Of a stretch of 64,000 nt of DNA, positions 1 to 8,576 are shown piece after piece (positions within the stretch are counted from its first letter, which is position 1; each line of letters starts with the position of its first letter). A program made the position numbers and the translations under genes. The notes beneath the pieces were generated by a model. The model was not told where the DNA came from. It ran no database searches and saw nothing but the letters and a program-made list of their open reading frames with translations. The DNA is from Mycolicibacter nonchromogenicus (GTDB taxonomy: Bacteria; Actinomycetota; Actinomycetes; Mycobacteriales; Mycobacteriaceae). The stretch covers positions 18,286 through 82,285 of the forward strand of contig NZ_LQPI01000026.1 of assembly GCF_002101775.1 (NCBI RefSeq), in the 5' to 3' direction.

Positions 1-2
1 CC

Positions 3-296
3 GGCAGCGGCCCGGTGGTGCCGGACACGGCGGAGGTGTCCGTCTGCTACCTGGGCGTCAACGGACGCGACGGGTCGGTGTTCGACAGCAGTTACCAGCG
101 CGGCGCCCCGGTGGACTTCCCGCTCGACGGCGTCATTCCAGGCTTCCAGAAGGCGATCGCCGGCCAGACGGTCGGATCGACGGTCGCGGTGGCCGTGACC
201 TCCGCCGACGGCTACCCCGACGGCCAGCCCGGCGCCGGCATCCGGGCGGGCGACAGCCTCATCTTCGCGATCAAGATCCTGGGCGCCTCGGGCTGA
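3..296 (+). CDS. FKBP-type peptidyl-prolyl isomerase, C-terminal part
   Basis: The frame is already open at the window edge, so the N-terminus lies outside. The visible 97 residues are the second half of an FKBP domain: the core after SVCYLGVNGRDG, the FDSSY segment, the VIPGFQKAI turn and the final hydrophobic strand LIFAIKIL, typical of FKBP cis-trans prolyl isomerases. It closely resembles the lipoprotein FKBP at 1413-2036 (about three quarters of aligned residues identical by eye), so it is probably the same kind of exported folding catalyst. Only the C-terminal half can be judged. Confidence 0.85.
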   Translation, partial: GSGPVVPDTAEVSVCYLGVNGRDGSVFDSSYQRGAPVDFPLDGVIPGFQKAIAGQTVGSTVAVAVTSADGYPDGQPGAGIRAGDSLIFAIKILGASG

Positions 297-329
297 TCCG
301 GCTCGTTTTGCGTTGTCCGTCAATGGGTT

Positions 330-344
330 TGGCAATCATTGCCA
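330..344. promoter_or_regulatory. Inverted repeat upstream of oxidoreductase
   Basis: TGGCAA, three bases, TTGCCA: perfect 6-bp arms lying 31 bp before the oxidoreductase ATG at 376. The symmetry and position suit an operator. No regulator gene is adjacent and the site could be chance. Confidence 0.3.
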
Positions 345-375
345 TGGATCGCGCAGATCCGGTAGCGTTCGCTCA

Positions 376-1389
376 ATGACTGATCGCAATCGCCGCTTCC
401 TTCTTCGCGAACGCCCAGCCGGCCGCATCGGCCCCGACACCTTCGAACTCAGCGAGCAGCCCGTGCCGGAGATCGGCGACGGTGAGGCGCTGGTGCGGGT
501 CCAGTGGATCTCACTGGACCCGACCAACCGGATGTGGATCAACGAGACTCCGTCGTATCTGCCGCCGGTCGGCATCGGCGAGGTCATGCGCGCAGGCGGC
601 CTGGGCGTGGTCGTCGCATCGAAGAACCCGAATTATCCGGTCGGCCAGACGGTTCAGGGATTGACCGGCTGGCAGGAGTACTTGGTCATCTCCGACACCC
701 AACCGCTGTTCGCCATCGACGTCGCCGAGGGGGTCTCGCCCAGCACGTATCTGGGTGCGCTCGGCATGACCGGGCTCACCGCCTGGGTCGGGATCCGTGA
801 CATCGGCAAGCCGCAGCCGGGTGAGACCGTCGTCGTCTCGGCGGCGGCCGGCGCGGTCGGTTCGGTCGCCGGTCAGCTGGCCAAGGCCGCCGGCGCACGG
901 GTTGTCGGAATCGCCGGCGGACCGGAGAAATGCGCACTGGTCACCGATCAACTCGGTTTCGACGCAGCGGTGGACTACCGCGCCGATGACTGGGCCCAAC
1001 AGCTCGCCGCCGCGACGCCCGACGGCATCGACGTCGACTTCGAAAATGTCGGCGGCGACATCATGGATGCGGTGTTTGCGCGGATCAATGTCGGCGCGCG
1101 GATCGCGCTCTGCGGTCTGATCTCCGGTTACAACGCGACCAATCCCCCGCCCGGGCCGCGCGCGTTCGGCAACCTGCTGATCCAGCGCGCCCACCTGCAG
1201 GGCTTCATCGTGCTCGACCACTTCCAGAAGGCCCGGGAAGCCGCCGCCGAGATCGGCGGACTGATCGCCGCAGGCAAGCTCACCCCGCTCGAGACCGTCG
1301 TCGAGGGCTTCGAGCAGCTGCCGACCGCGATCAACATGCTGTTCGACGGAAAGAACGTCGGCAAGCTCGTGGTGAAGATCTCCGAATAA
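376..1389 (+). CDS. NADP-dependent MDR-family oxidoreductase
   Basis: A 337-residue zinc-independent medium-chain reductase of the leukotriene B4 12-hydroxydehydrogenase / CurA type. The N-terminal GroES-like part holds the WISLDPTNRMW segment usual in this group. A Rossmann half follows with an AAAGAVGSVAGQLAK nucleotide-binding loop near residue 150. These enzymes reduce activated double bonds with NADPH; the substrate cannot be read from sequence. I chose ATG 376 because MTDRNRRFLL matches the usual start of the family and the 21 codons upstream look non-coding. It sits between two FKBP paralogues. Confidence 0.85.
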   Translation: MTDRNRRFLLRERPAGRIGPDTFELSEQPVPEIGDGEALVRVQWISLDPTNRMWINETPSYLPPVGIGEVMRAGGLGVVVASKNPNYPVGQTVQGLTGWQEYLVISDTQPLFAIDVAEGVSPSTYLGALGMTGLTAWVGIRDIGKPQPGETVVVSAAAGAVGSVAGQLAKAAGARVVGIAGGPEKCALVTDQLGFDAAVDYRADDWAQQLAAATPDGIDVDFENVGGDIMDAVFARINVGARIALCGLISGYNATNPPPGPRAFGNLLIQRAHLQGFIVLDHFQKAREAAAEIGGLIAAGKLTPLETVVEGFEQLPTAINMLFDGKNVGKLVVKISE

Positions 1390-1412
1390 CCCGGCCCGGC
1401 CCGGGCTGTAGC

Positions 1413-2036
1413 GTGGCCAACGTGAATTCGCGTATGCCTCGATTCGTCGTACTCACCGCCGGTGTCGCCGCGTTGGCGGCGGCGCTGGCCGGTTGTGGCG
1501 GTTCGGACACCGCCGCGTCGTCGAAGACGTCCTCGGTCACCGACCTGTTCATCCCACCGCGCGGCGACACCGTCACCGCCTGCCCGGCCACGCCACCGAC
1601 CGAGGGCGTCGCAGCCGACTTGACGCTCAAGGGTGCCTCCGGCAGCGCCGCGGTGACCGGCTCCACTGACTCGGCCGCACCGAGCGTCGTGGTGAACGGG
1701 CCGTTCACAGTGGCCAAGACCGAAGTGCACACGTTGCACGCCGGGGACGGCCGTGTCGTCGGGGACCATGCGACGGTCTCGGTCTGCTACATGGGCGTCA
1801 ATGGGCGTGACGGGTCGGTGTTCGACAGCAGCTACGAACGCGGCAGGCCGGTCGACTTCGGTTTGGACCGCGTGGTCCCGGGATTCCAGAAGGCCATTGC
1901 GGGTCAGAAGATCGGGTCGACGGTGGCCGTCGCGATGGTGCCCGCCGACGGCTACCCCGAGGGCCAGCCGGCAGCCGGCATCCTGCCGGGCGACACGCTC
2001 GTCTTCGTGATCAAGATCCTCAACGCCTCACGCTGA
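1413..2036 (+). CDS. FKBP-type peptidyl-prolyl isomerase, lipoprotein
   Basis: A 207-residue exported prolyl isomerase. The N-terminus is basic then hydrophobic and ends in a lipobox (ALAGC, Cys near residue 28), so it should be lipid-anchored outside the membrane. A Ser/Thr/Ala-rich linker precedes an FKBP domain in the C-terminal 95 residues (SVCYMGVNG, FDSSY, VVPGFQKAI, LVFVIKIL). GTG 1413 is the likely start; GTG 1422 and ATG 1434 are in frame and still leave a signal. It probably assists folding of secreted proteins. It is a close paralogue of the partial gene at 3-296. Confidence 0.88.
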   Translation: MANVNSRMPRFVVLTAGVAALAAALAGCGGSDTAASSKTSSVTDLFIPPRGDTVTACPATPPTEGVAADLTLKGASGSAAVTGSTDSAAPSVVVNGPFTVAKTEVHTLHAGDGRVVGDHATVSVCYMGVNGRDGSVFDSSYERGRPVDFGLDRVVPGFQKAIAGQKIGSTVAVAMVPADGYPEGQPAAGILPGDTLVFVIKILNASR

Positions 2037-2048
2037 GCCGGGGCCGCC

Positions 2049-2414
2049 ATGGAATCGAGCCGGGTGGATCGGTGGCTGTGGGCGGTGCGGATCACCAAGA
2101 CCCGGCCGGATGCCGCTGCGGCGTGCCGCGGTGGTCACGTGCGGGTGAACAACCGGCCGGCCAAGCCGGCGACAGCCGTCTCCCCCGGTGACGTGGTCAG
2201 TGCCCTGGTGGGTGATCGAACCCGCATCGTCGAGGTGCTGCGGGTCATTCAGAAGCGGGTCGGCGCGGCCGACGCGGTGACCTGCTATCTGGATCGGACA
2301 CCGCCGCCCCCGCCGGCTTCGGCCACGGCGGTGGCCACCCGTGATCGTGGCGCCGGACGGCCGACCAAGCGGGATCGACGGGCGCTGGACAAGTGGCGGG
2401 CCCAACAGCGCTGA
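2049..2414 (+). CDS. S4-domain RNA-binding protein, Hsp15/HslR-like
   Basis: 121 residues. The N-terminus (RVDRWLWAVRITKTR) and the GGHVRVNNRPAKPA segment are the hallmark of the S4 fold in Hsp15 (HslR). A basic tail (GRPTKRDRRALDKW) also matches that family. In E. coli Hsp15 binds 50S subunits carrying stalled nascent chains, so a ribosome-rescue or RNA-binding role is inferred. The gene starts 12 bp after the FKBP lipoprotein stop and may be cotranscribed with it. Confidence 0.85.
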   Translation: MESSRVDRWLWAVRITKTRPDAAAACRGGHVRVNNRPAKPATAVSPGDVVSALVGDRTRIVEVLRVIQKRVGAADAVTCYLDRTPPPPPASATAVATRDRGAGRPTKRDRRALDKWRAQQR

Positions 2415-2418
2415 GGGA

Positions 2419-3273
2419 TCACTGCGGGTGCGCGGCCAGATACTGCTCCACCGGGATCCGAGTAGTCGAGACATAGCCGATCGGCAGCAGCAGATCGCCG
2501 GCGGTGGTGCGGTAATAGGTGTCCCACCGGTAGTAGCTGGCGAACCCGGCCGGGTCGCCGCCCATGACCGCGGCATAGTCGTTGACCGCCCGCACGTAGT
2601 GGTCAGAGTGGTTGTAACCCCAGATCGCCTTGTCGCGATTGGTGGCAAAACCGTTGGCGGCCAACAGGCGACCGGCGGCCATGATGGAGTCGTGCGGCGA
2701 GTGGATGTCGCCGCCGTTGCCGTAGGCCGCGAATGTCGACGGCAGGAACTGCATCGGCCCCTGGGCGGCGTCATCGCTGACCCCGTTGATGCGGCCGAAG
2801 CCGGTCTCGACGAAGTTGATGGCCGCCAGGTAGTTCCACGGCACTCCGGAGGCCGCCTCGGCTGCCCGGTAGCTGGCCAGCAACTCGTTCGCCGGAACCG
2901 GCGGGACCACCCGCCAGGGCGGCATGGTGTCCTTCGGGTCGGTGAGCGCCATCAGTTGCCGGCGGGCGTCGATGTTGCGGTCGTAGACGGCCAGCAGCGC
3001 CGCCGGGATCTGCGGGCGGGCGATCGCGTCCCACTCGGGGTGTGCGCCGAGGGTGCGGTAGGCGACCTGCTGGCGGCGCGCTGCGGCGGCCAGCACCTGC
3101 TCGGGCGACGCCGTATTGCGCAGGGCCTGATCGGCTGCGACCAGGTCGGCAGCTATCGCCGCCGGATCCACTCCCGGTGCCGCGCCGGCGGGGAGCGCCG
3201 CCGTCACCGCGCAGCCGATCGTGACAATCAGGGAGGCGACCACGCGCCACAACCGAACAGCCATGCCGTTCAT
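2419..3273 (-). CDS. Secreted lytic transglycosylase
   Basis: 284 residues. An N-terminal signal sequence ends near ALPAGAAPG (residue 33). The catalytic region contains NFVETGFG, with Glu156 as the expected general acid, followed by AAQGPMQFLPSTF and GYNHSDHYVRAV, typical of SLT-type murein transglycosylases. It should cleave peptidoglycan glycan strands with 1,6-anhydro formation outside the membrane. The gene is convergent with the S4 protein, leaving only 4 bp between stops. ATG 3273 is used; ATG 3264, four codons in, is an alternative. Confidence 0.85.
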   Translation of the reverse strand: MNGMAVRLWRVVASLIVTIGCAVTAALPAGAAPGVDPAAIAADLVAADQALRNTASPEQVLAAAARRQQVAYRTLGAHPEWDAIARPQIPAALLAVYDRNIDARRQLMALTDPKDTMPPWRVVPPVPANELLASYRAAEAASGVPWNYLAAINFVETGFGRINGVSDDAAQGPMQFLPSTFAAYGNGGDIHSPHDSIMAAGRLLAANGFATNRDKAIWGYNHSDHYVRAVNDYAAVMGGDPAGFASYYRWDTYYRTTAGDLLLPIGYVSTTRIPVEQYLAAHPQ

Positions 3274-3334
3274 CTTCGCCCCTGCGGCGTCGTGAACCGT
3301 GCAGCGCGGCCGATCGGAGCGTCCACGGGCTGCC

Positions 3335-3348
3335 TAGAACACGTTTCG
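3335..3348. promoter_or_regulatory. KstR-like operator
   Basis: TAGAACACGTTTCG matches 13 of 14 positions implied by the mycobacterial KstR consensus TnnAACnnGTTnnA; the last A is G. It lies about 108 bp before the flavoprotein start at 3456. KstR is the TetR-type repressor of cholesterol catabolism. A second, perfect site sits at 41495-41508. Confidence 0.6.
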
Positions 3349-3455
3349 CTTTGCTTGACCGTTGCGCCAATCACCGCTGGTCATCTGCGCAAGGTGCAGT
3401 ACTAGCGACTGTTAGATTGATGGCCGTCAAAGCTGACGTACTCAAGGGAGAGCGC

Positions 3456-5051
3456 ATGACCACCACCAGCGTGACGACCGACGTCGTCATCGTCGGCTAC
3501 GGCGCGGCCGGTACCTCTGCCGCGATCACCGCCCGCGAACTGGGCGCCGAGGTCATCGCCGTGGACCGGGCCAACGGCGGCGGTGCCACCGCGATCTCCG
3601 GGGGCATCATCTACGCCGGTGGGGGGACATCGGTTCAGCGAGAAGCCGGCGTGCACGACACCGCCGAGCAGATGCTGGACTACCTGCGCCTAGAGGTCGG
3701 CGACGCGGTCCGGCCCGAAACACTGCAACGATTCGTCGACGGCAGTCCGGAGATGATCGACTGGCTGCAGGCGCACGGCGTGCCGTTCAACGCCGGACTG
3801 TGCCCCTACAAGACGTCGTTTCCCAACAATCGCTACTACCTGTACCACTCGGGCAGTGAGAACGCCGGGGCATTCCGCGCCCACACCCCGCCGGTGCAGC
3901 GCGGGCACCGCGCCTACGGCAAAGGCACATCAGGCAAGCAGATCTATGCGCCACTGGCCGAATCGGCCCGCAGGCTCGGTGTGGACTTCCGCCCGCACAC
4001 CACCGTCACCGAGCTCCTGCAGGATTCGTCGGGCCGGGTGATCGGCGTGCGGGCCACCACCATGGGCCAGGCACCCCGCCGTATCCAGCGCCGCTACGCC
4101 CGCCTGGCGTCGCTGTCCTGCAAACCCGGTGTCTACTACCCGCCGCTGCGCGCCGCGATGGACCGGCGATTGGAGAAGCTGCAGCAGCGCTACGGCCAGA
4201 CCACCGAGATCATCGCGCGGCGCGGGGTGATCATCTGCGCCGGCGGCTTCATCGCCAACACGCAGTGGCGCAAGCGTTATGCGCCGGAGTTCAACGGTGG
4301 GCTGCCCCTGGGCACCAGCGGCGATGACGGCAGCGGCATCGCGCTGGCGCAGAGTGTCGGCGCGGTGACCGATCGGATGGACAACGTCTCGGTGTGGAAG
4401 TTCATCACGCCCCCCAGCGCATTCATCTCCGCGATCATCGTCGACGCCGACGGACGGCGGGTGATCGACGAGTCGCGCTACGGCGCCGCGGTCGGACAGG
4501 CGATGGTGAAAAACCATGGCAGCCGGGGCTGGATCCTGGCCGATGCTCGCCTGATGGCCGAGGCCCGACGCCAGCTGCTCACTCAGACGCTGTGGTTCCA
4601 ACGCGCCCAGGGTGCCGCACTGATGTTCGGCGCCGCGGTGCGCGGTGCCACGATCGCCGAAGTGGCCCGGGCCGCCGGTATCGATGCCGAAGGTCTGCAG
4701 GCCACCGTCGCCGCGCACAACGAGGCGATCGATGCCGGGGCCCCCGACCCGGCCGGTAAGCCCGCCGACTTCTGCCGGCGTATCGATCACGGCCCGTTCA
4801 CCCTGTTGGATATCTCGGTGCGGCCCAACGTCTTACTGCCCACGCCGATGCTCACCCTGGGCGGAGTGCGGGTCAGCGAGGACACCGGTGCGGTGACCGA
4901 TTCCGATGGCAATCCGATTCCGGGGCTCTACAGCGCGGGCCGCACCGCCATCGGCATCGCCTCCAACTCCTATGTGAGCGGCCTGTCGATCGCCGACTGC
5001 GTGTTCGCGGGTCGCCGCGCGGGCGCCAGCGCGGCCGCTCAGCCAAGCTAG
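3456..5051 (+). CDS. FAD-binding dehydrogenase, 3-ketosteroid-delta-1-dehydrogenase-like
   Basis: 531 residues of the FAD_binding_2 (fumarate reductase / KstD) family. The N-terminal dinucleotide fold is VVIVGYGAAGTSAA, with GGGATAISGGIIYAGGG following as in KstD. The C-terminal block LYSAGRTAIGIASNSYVSGLS closes the FAD site. Such enzymes desaturate ring A of 3-ketosteroids or carry out related oxidations; the exact substrate is not certain. ATG 3456 follows AAGGGAG at good spacing, and the upstream in-frame extension looks non-coding. The KstR-like box at 3335 supports a steroid link. Its stop overlaps the convergent hydrolase stop by 3 bp. Confidence 0.8.
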   Translation: MTTTSVTTDVVIVGYGAAGTSAAITARELGAEVIAVDRANGGGATAISGGIIYAGGGTSVQREAGVHDTAEQMLDYLRLEVGDAVRPETLQRFVDGSPEMIDWLQAHGVPFNAGLCPYKTSFPNNRYYLYHSGSENAGAFRAHTPPVQRGHRAYGKGTSGKQIYAPLAESARRLGVDFRPHTTVTELLQDSSGRVIGVRATTMGQAPRRIQRRYARLASLSCKPGVYYPPLRAAMDRRLEKLQQRYGQTTEIIARRGVIICAGGFIANTQWRKRYAPEFNGGLPLGTSGDDGSGIALAQSVGAVTDRMDNVSVWKFITPPSAFISAIIVDADGRRVIDESRYGAAVGQAMVKNHGSRGWILADARLMAEARRQLLTQTLWFQRAQGAALMFGAAVRGATIAEVARAAGIDAEGLQATVAAHNEAIDAGAPDPAGKPADFCRRIDHGPFTLLDISVRPNVLLPTPMLTLGGVRVSEDTGAVTDSDGNPIPGLYSAGRTAIGIASNSYVSGLSIADCVFAGRRAGASAAAQPS

Positions 5052-6397
5052 TCGGCGAGCCCCGCCGCTGACGCGACGATCCAGGCCAACTCCGGATAGA
5101 AAATGTCGCTGTGCGCGCCTGACGGCGGACGACCCTTAGTCACAATCGCCGATGAATCCACGTTGAGGATGGCGCCCTTGACGAAGGAATACTTGGTCGT
5201 CACCGCCCCGATGGGCTCGGTCGGCGACTGGTAGGCGCCCAGCGAACCGATTGCGCGCCAACGGCCCAGCGGGTCACTGCCGATGCCGGCACTGTCGTCG
5301 CCGGCAGCGGCCGAAGCCAGCGGGTACATCACACCCAGGGCCATGTCATGGCTGGAGTAGCAGACGGTCAGCGGTCCGTCTACGCGGGACAGCCGACCGG
5401 CCAGGGCGCCACTCGGGTGCGGGGAGGAGAACGGGAGTTCATCCAGAAAGGCGAACCGGGAGAAGGCGCCCTGAAGTAGCGTGACCGACTTGACCGGTGA
5501 GGGCGTGGTGGTTGGTCCGCCGGCGAGCGCAAACGACACCACCCGGGCGCCGAAACTATGGCCCACCAGATGAATTCGCAGACTGGGGAACTTGGAGTTG
5601 ATGCGTGTGAGCAGTGGGCCGAGTCCCTGTTGCCCGATGACCCCGGCTCGGTTTTTCATCTGCCAGTAGGTGAGCTGACGCAGCGCCTGTTTAGCGCCGT
5701 GCCAGAGCTTCGCAAGCTTGCTGCCAAGCCCGGCGCCGCCGCCCCCACCGCCACCGCTGAGGTCGACGCCTTCCTCGGTCAGCGCGTCGGCGAAGCTCTC
5801 GAAGATGTCGTCGGCGCGCTTATCGTCGTCGAGCATGCCGGGCCGGCCGGGGTCGGCGGTCTCGGCTTCGCCATCGTCGAACCCTGCGCGTACCTTGTCG
5901 CTGAATGCCCGCATGACCGTCAACATGTCGTCACGTTTCGCCTGGTCCGGAGGGATTGCCAGCATTGCGGTGAGTTGCTTCAGCTCGGCAGCCCCCGTGG
6001 GAAACAGTTCGATGAGGTCTCGCAACTGCTGCGGGCTCAGAGTCGGGTCGGCATCGAAGGACGGGGCGGTCTCATCCAACGAGGCGCCACCGGACGCGCC
6101 GCCGGGTGTGGGGTCGAAGTCCGGGATGGGTTCGTCGCGCCACATCGCCGACGGCCAGCGGATTCCCAGGAAGCCGATGGTGCGGCCTGGGCCGAGTTGC
6201 TCATTGAGCAAGGCGAACCATCGGTGGTAGAGCGAGGCGGCTGTGGCCTCGTCGTTGTTCCAGCCGTGGCTGAAGATCACCAGGTCAGCGACGTCGGCGG
6301 CCTCGAGTTGCTTCAGGAATCGCTCTTCTTCATCCGGGAGGGAGTCTCCCTGGGCGTCGAATGTCAGCGCCCAGGGTGCGGTGGTGGCTGCGGTCAT
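5048..6397 (-). CDS. Cytoplasmic alpha/beta hydrolase, second gene of subtilase module
   Basis: 449 residues with no signal peptide. An apparent complete triad is visible: Ser281 in VGHSFGARVV, Asp351 in YSSHDMALG and His429 near the C-terminus (SGAHSDI). FSHGWNND (43-49) resembles an oxyanion segment. A long acidic, charged insertion (about 90-230) ending in a run of seven glycines (215-221) separates the first strands from the nucleophile elbow and may be a regulatory or substrate-access region. It starts 21 bp after the subtilase stop, so the two are likely one operon. Esterase or lipase chemistry is inferred; the target is unknown. Confidence 0.75.
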   Translation of the reverse strand: MTAATTAPWALTFDAQGDSLPDEEERFLKQLEAADVADLVIFSHGWNNDEATAASLYHRWFALLNEQLGPGRTIGFLGIRWPSAMWRDEPIPDFDPTPGGASGGASLDETAPSFDADPTLSPQQLRDLIELFPTGAAELKQLTAMLAIPPDQAKRDDMLTVMRAFSDKVRAGFDDGEAETADPGRPGMLDDDKRADDIFESFADALTEEGVDLSGGGGGGGAGLGSKLAKLWHGAKQALRQLTYWQMKNRAGVIGQQGLGPLLTRINSKFPSLRIHLVGHSFGARVVSFALAGGPTTTPSPVKSVTLLQGAFSRFAFLDELPFSSPHPSGALAGRLSRVDGPLTVCYSSHDMALGVMYPLASAAAGDDSAGIGSDPLGRWRAIGSLGAYQSPTEPIGAVTTKYSFVKGAILNVDSSAIVTKGRPPSGAHSDIFYPELAWIVASAAGLAD

Positions 6398-6418
6398 GGC
6401 GCTTCCCCTTCACTGAAG

Positions 6419-8407
6419 TCACGATGTCTGCAGTGCGCGCATGAGGTCGACCAGTCCGGCGCCCTGAAAGTTCGGGTCGCGGTTGAGCGACGTCGCGGAC
6501 GAGGTGAAGATTCGCTTGACCTCGTCGGGGCGCCCCACGAACTCGCGCTGCACCGAGAGGAAGGCCGCAATGGCCCCGGACACGTGCGGGGCAGCCATGC
6601 TGGTCCCACTGTCCTGGATATACACCGCGGCACCGTCGAGCCCCTCGAATTTGGCGCGCTGGATGTTGGCGAGGTTCGTGCCGGCCGCAGCCGAAGTGAT
6701 CAGCTCGCCCGGTGCCACCAGGTCGGGCTTACGACGGCCGTCCCCGGTGGGCCCACGCGAGGAGAAGTACGAAATTCCGTTGGTGTGTGGTGAATCCCGG
6801 TGTGTCGAGCCGACGGTGATGGCCAGGTCTGCATTGCCCGGATCGTTGATTGTGACCGCAGCGCTGAATTGGCTGACGTCAGATTTCTGGACGTTGAGTT
6901 TGACCGAACCAGAGTTGCCGGCCGCGACCACCACGACGACGCCGGTGCGCATCAGTCGGTTCACCTCCAGGCACAGCGGACTCTGTCCGCAGGCGAACCA
7001 TTCGGCCAGGAAGTCGTAACCCAGGCTGAGATTCACGCCGTGGATTCTGCTCAGCTTGCCGGTGTCGCCGTTCACCTCGCGAACATAGGCCAGCGCCCGG
7101 ATAACCCTCGTGGTGCGCGCAGTGAGATCGCCAAGACCACCGAGTACCTTCAGGCTGACCAATTTTGCATGCGGTGCAACGCCTTTGAGTAGCTCAAGGT
7201 CTACCGAGCGCGGCGAGAGGATCGGGTCGGCCCCCGCCACAGCCCCATTGTTCCGCCGCTTCTCGGCGGCGATCGCGCGAGGCTTTCCACGGTCGGGCTT
7301 CCATCGGGCCAGACTGCCGGCGATGATGCCGGCCACGTGTGTTCCGTGCCCGTCGTCGTCGACGAGCGCTGCCGCCGGATCGTCACTGCCGGAAACGAAG
7401 TCGCGATGCAGGTCGATCACCGACGGATCGTTGAGCGTGTGTTCGCCCTGGAAGTGCGGATGGGTGCCGTCGATGCCGGAGTCGATCACCGCCCAGACGA
7501 TGCCGTCGCCGAAGGCGGCGAATGAACGTTGGGCGGGCACCGCCTTGACCGTCGTGGTGGAGACGTCGATCTGGCGGTGCACTTCGAAGTCGGGCCAGAT
7601 CCGGAAGATGGCGCGGTGCGGCCAGTCACCGGCAGCCGCGTCTGCGGTTGCGATGTTCTGCATCTGCTCCGGCGTCAGTTCGCCGGCCAGATATTGATCT
7701 GCCACCACGGTCGGCTCACCCTGTGCACCGACGAGTTTCCACAGCTCCTCGACGCGTGCGATCGCTCCGGCCAAACCGCCGGCCACAGTTGGTTCCGCGC
7801 CCATCCCGTAGCGCAGATTCAGCTCGATCATGATCGGTTCGGCTTGGCCCGCAGGTTGCTCGTCGTCGAGGGAGTCGGATCCAGTTCCGATTCCCCTTAC
7901 CGAGGACCTGAACGACTTCGTCGCCGGGAAGAGATCGAGGTTCGCGATGCTTTCCACGGCCGGCCGAAGCTTGCGTTGCAGCGGTCCGGTGACAACCCCG
8001 GGTTGCAGCAGGTCAGGTGGAGGGGGTGTCTGATCGACCGTGGGCACGGGGGCCGCGGCGACCAGAACACCGATCTGGCAAGCATCGTCGTGCTGCTGAC
8101 GACCGGCAACGGTGGTGTGTACAGCTCTTTCGCCGGCGCGCCTGACCCGGCGCAGGTGCTTCTGCTTCACCAGCGCGTTGGTGGCCTCGTCGACCCGCCC
8201 CTCCCACGACGGCCGGTCACCCTCGTAGAGCCGGTCCCCAGGCAAGAACGATGCTGCGAATCTGGCACCGACCATCTCCTTGAGCCGGGTTTCGGTGGCC
8301 GGTTTGTCGGCCTTCTCCAAGGCAAGCACAGCGCACATCACCCTTGCCGCCCAAATTATTTCAGCCGCCGGCGGCTCCCGATCACTGAAGTCGGATTGAT
8401 CGGTCAC
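6419..8407 (-). CDS. S8 subtilisin-like serine protease, non-secreted
   Basis: 662 residues. The catalytic triad is intact: Asp309 (VIDSGID), His354 (DGHGTHVAG) and Ser603 (GTSMAAPH), with oxyanion Asn498 (AAGNSG). There is no signal peptide or membrane anchor, unlike the mycosin proteases of type VII secretion. The first 100 residues (ADKPATETRLKEMV, then ATNALVKQKHLRRVRR and HTTVAGRQ) look like a winged-helix sensor or binding domain; residues 120-300 are an uncharacterised middle region. Regulated intracellular proteolysis is inferred. Local G+C is low for this genome (52% in 7141-7200 by hand count), hinting at acquisition. Confidence 0.85.
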   Translation of the reverse strand: MTDQSDFSDREPPAAEIIWAARVMCAVLALEKADKPATETRLKEMVGARFAASFLPGDRLYEGDRPSWEGRVDEATNALVKQKHLRRVRRAGERAVHTTVAGRQQHDDACQIGVLVAAAPVPTVDQTPPPPDLLQPGVVTGPLQRKLRPAVESIANLDLFPATKSFRSSVRGIGTGSDSLDDEQPAGQAEPIMIELNLRYGMGAEPTVAGGLAGAIARVEELWKLVGAQGEPTVVADQYLAGELTPEQMQNIATADAAAGDWPHRAIFRIWPDFEVHRQIDVSTTTVKAVPAQRSFAAFGDGIVWAVIDSGIDGTHPHFQGEHTLNDPSVIDLHRDFVSGSDDPAAALVDDDGHGTHVAGIIAGSLARWKPDRGKPRAIAAEKRRNNGAVAGADPILSPRSVDLELLKGVAPHAKLVSLKVLGGLGDLTARTTRVIRALAYVREVNGDTGKLSRIHGVNLSLGYDFLAEWFACGQSPLCLEVNRLMRTGVVVVVAAGNSGSVKLNVQKSDVSQFSAAVTINDPGNADLAITVGSTHRDSPHTNGISYFSSRGPTGDGRRKPDLVAPGELITSAAAGTNLANIQRAKFEGLDGAAVYIQDSGTSMAAPHVSGAIAAFLSVQREFVGRPDEVKRIFTSSATSLNRDPNFQGAGLVDLMRALQTS

Positions 8408-8576
8408 GAGGGGGTCCCGGATGCATCCCGATGGTTCCTACCTGACGATCCGAAGACTGCCATGTCCCAACCCCGTGTGATGCCAGTGCTACAGCTACCG
8501 TGCCTGCAACTTACTCCGAGCCATGCCGGTGCACAGGCTTTCGCAGATTCACGATGTCCCCGCTGAGTTCAGCTGC
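8408..8576. other. Intergenic region upstream of the subtilase operon
   Basis: This 169-bp gap lies between the subtilase start and the NYN gene stop. It must hold the promoter of the protease-hydrolase operon, read leftward. I see no clear palindrome, box or hairpin in it. Confidence 0.4.

Noticed and set aside
5705..5716. GCAAGCTTGC palindrome resembling part of a KstR2 site
   Set aside because: It lies inside the hydrolase coding region and lacks the expected spacer.
5558..6793. Long plus-strand open frame across the hydrolase and protease genes
   Set aside because: Its residues are a shadow of the minus-strand genes, whose triads are intact.
6419..8407. Mycosin (type VII secretion protease)
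   Set aside because: There is no signal peptide or C-terminal membrane helix, and no ESX genes are nearby.
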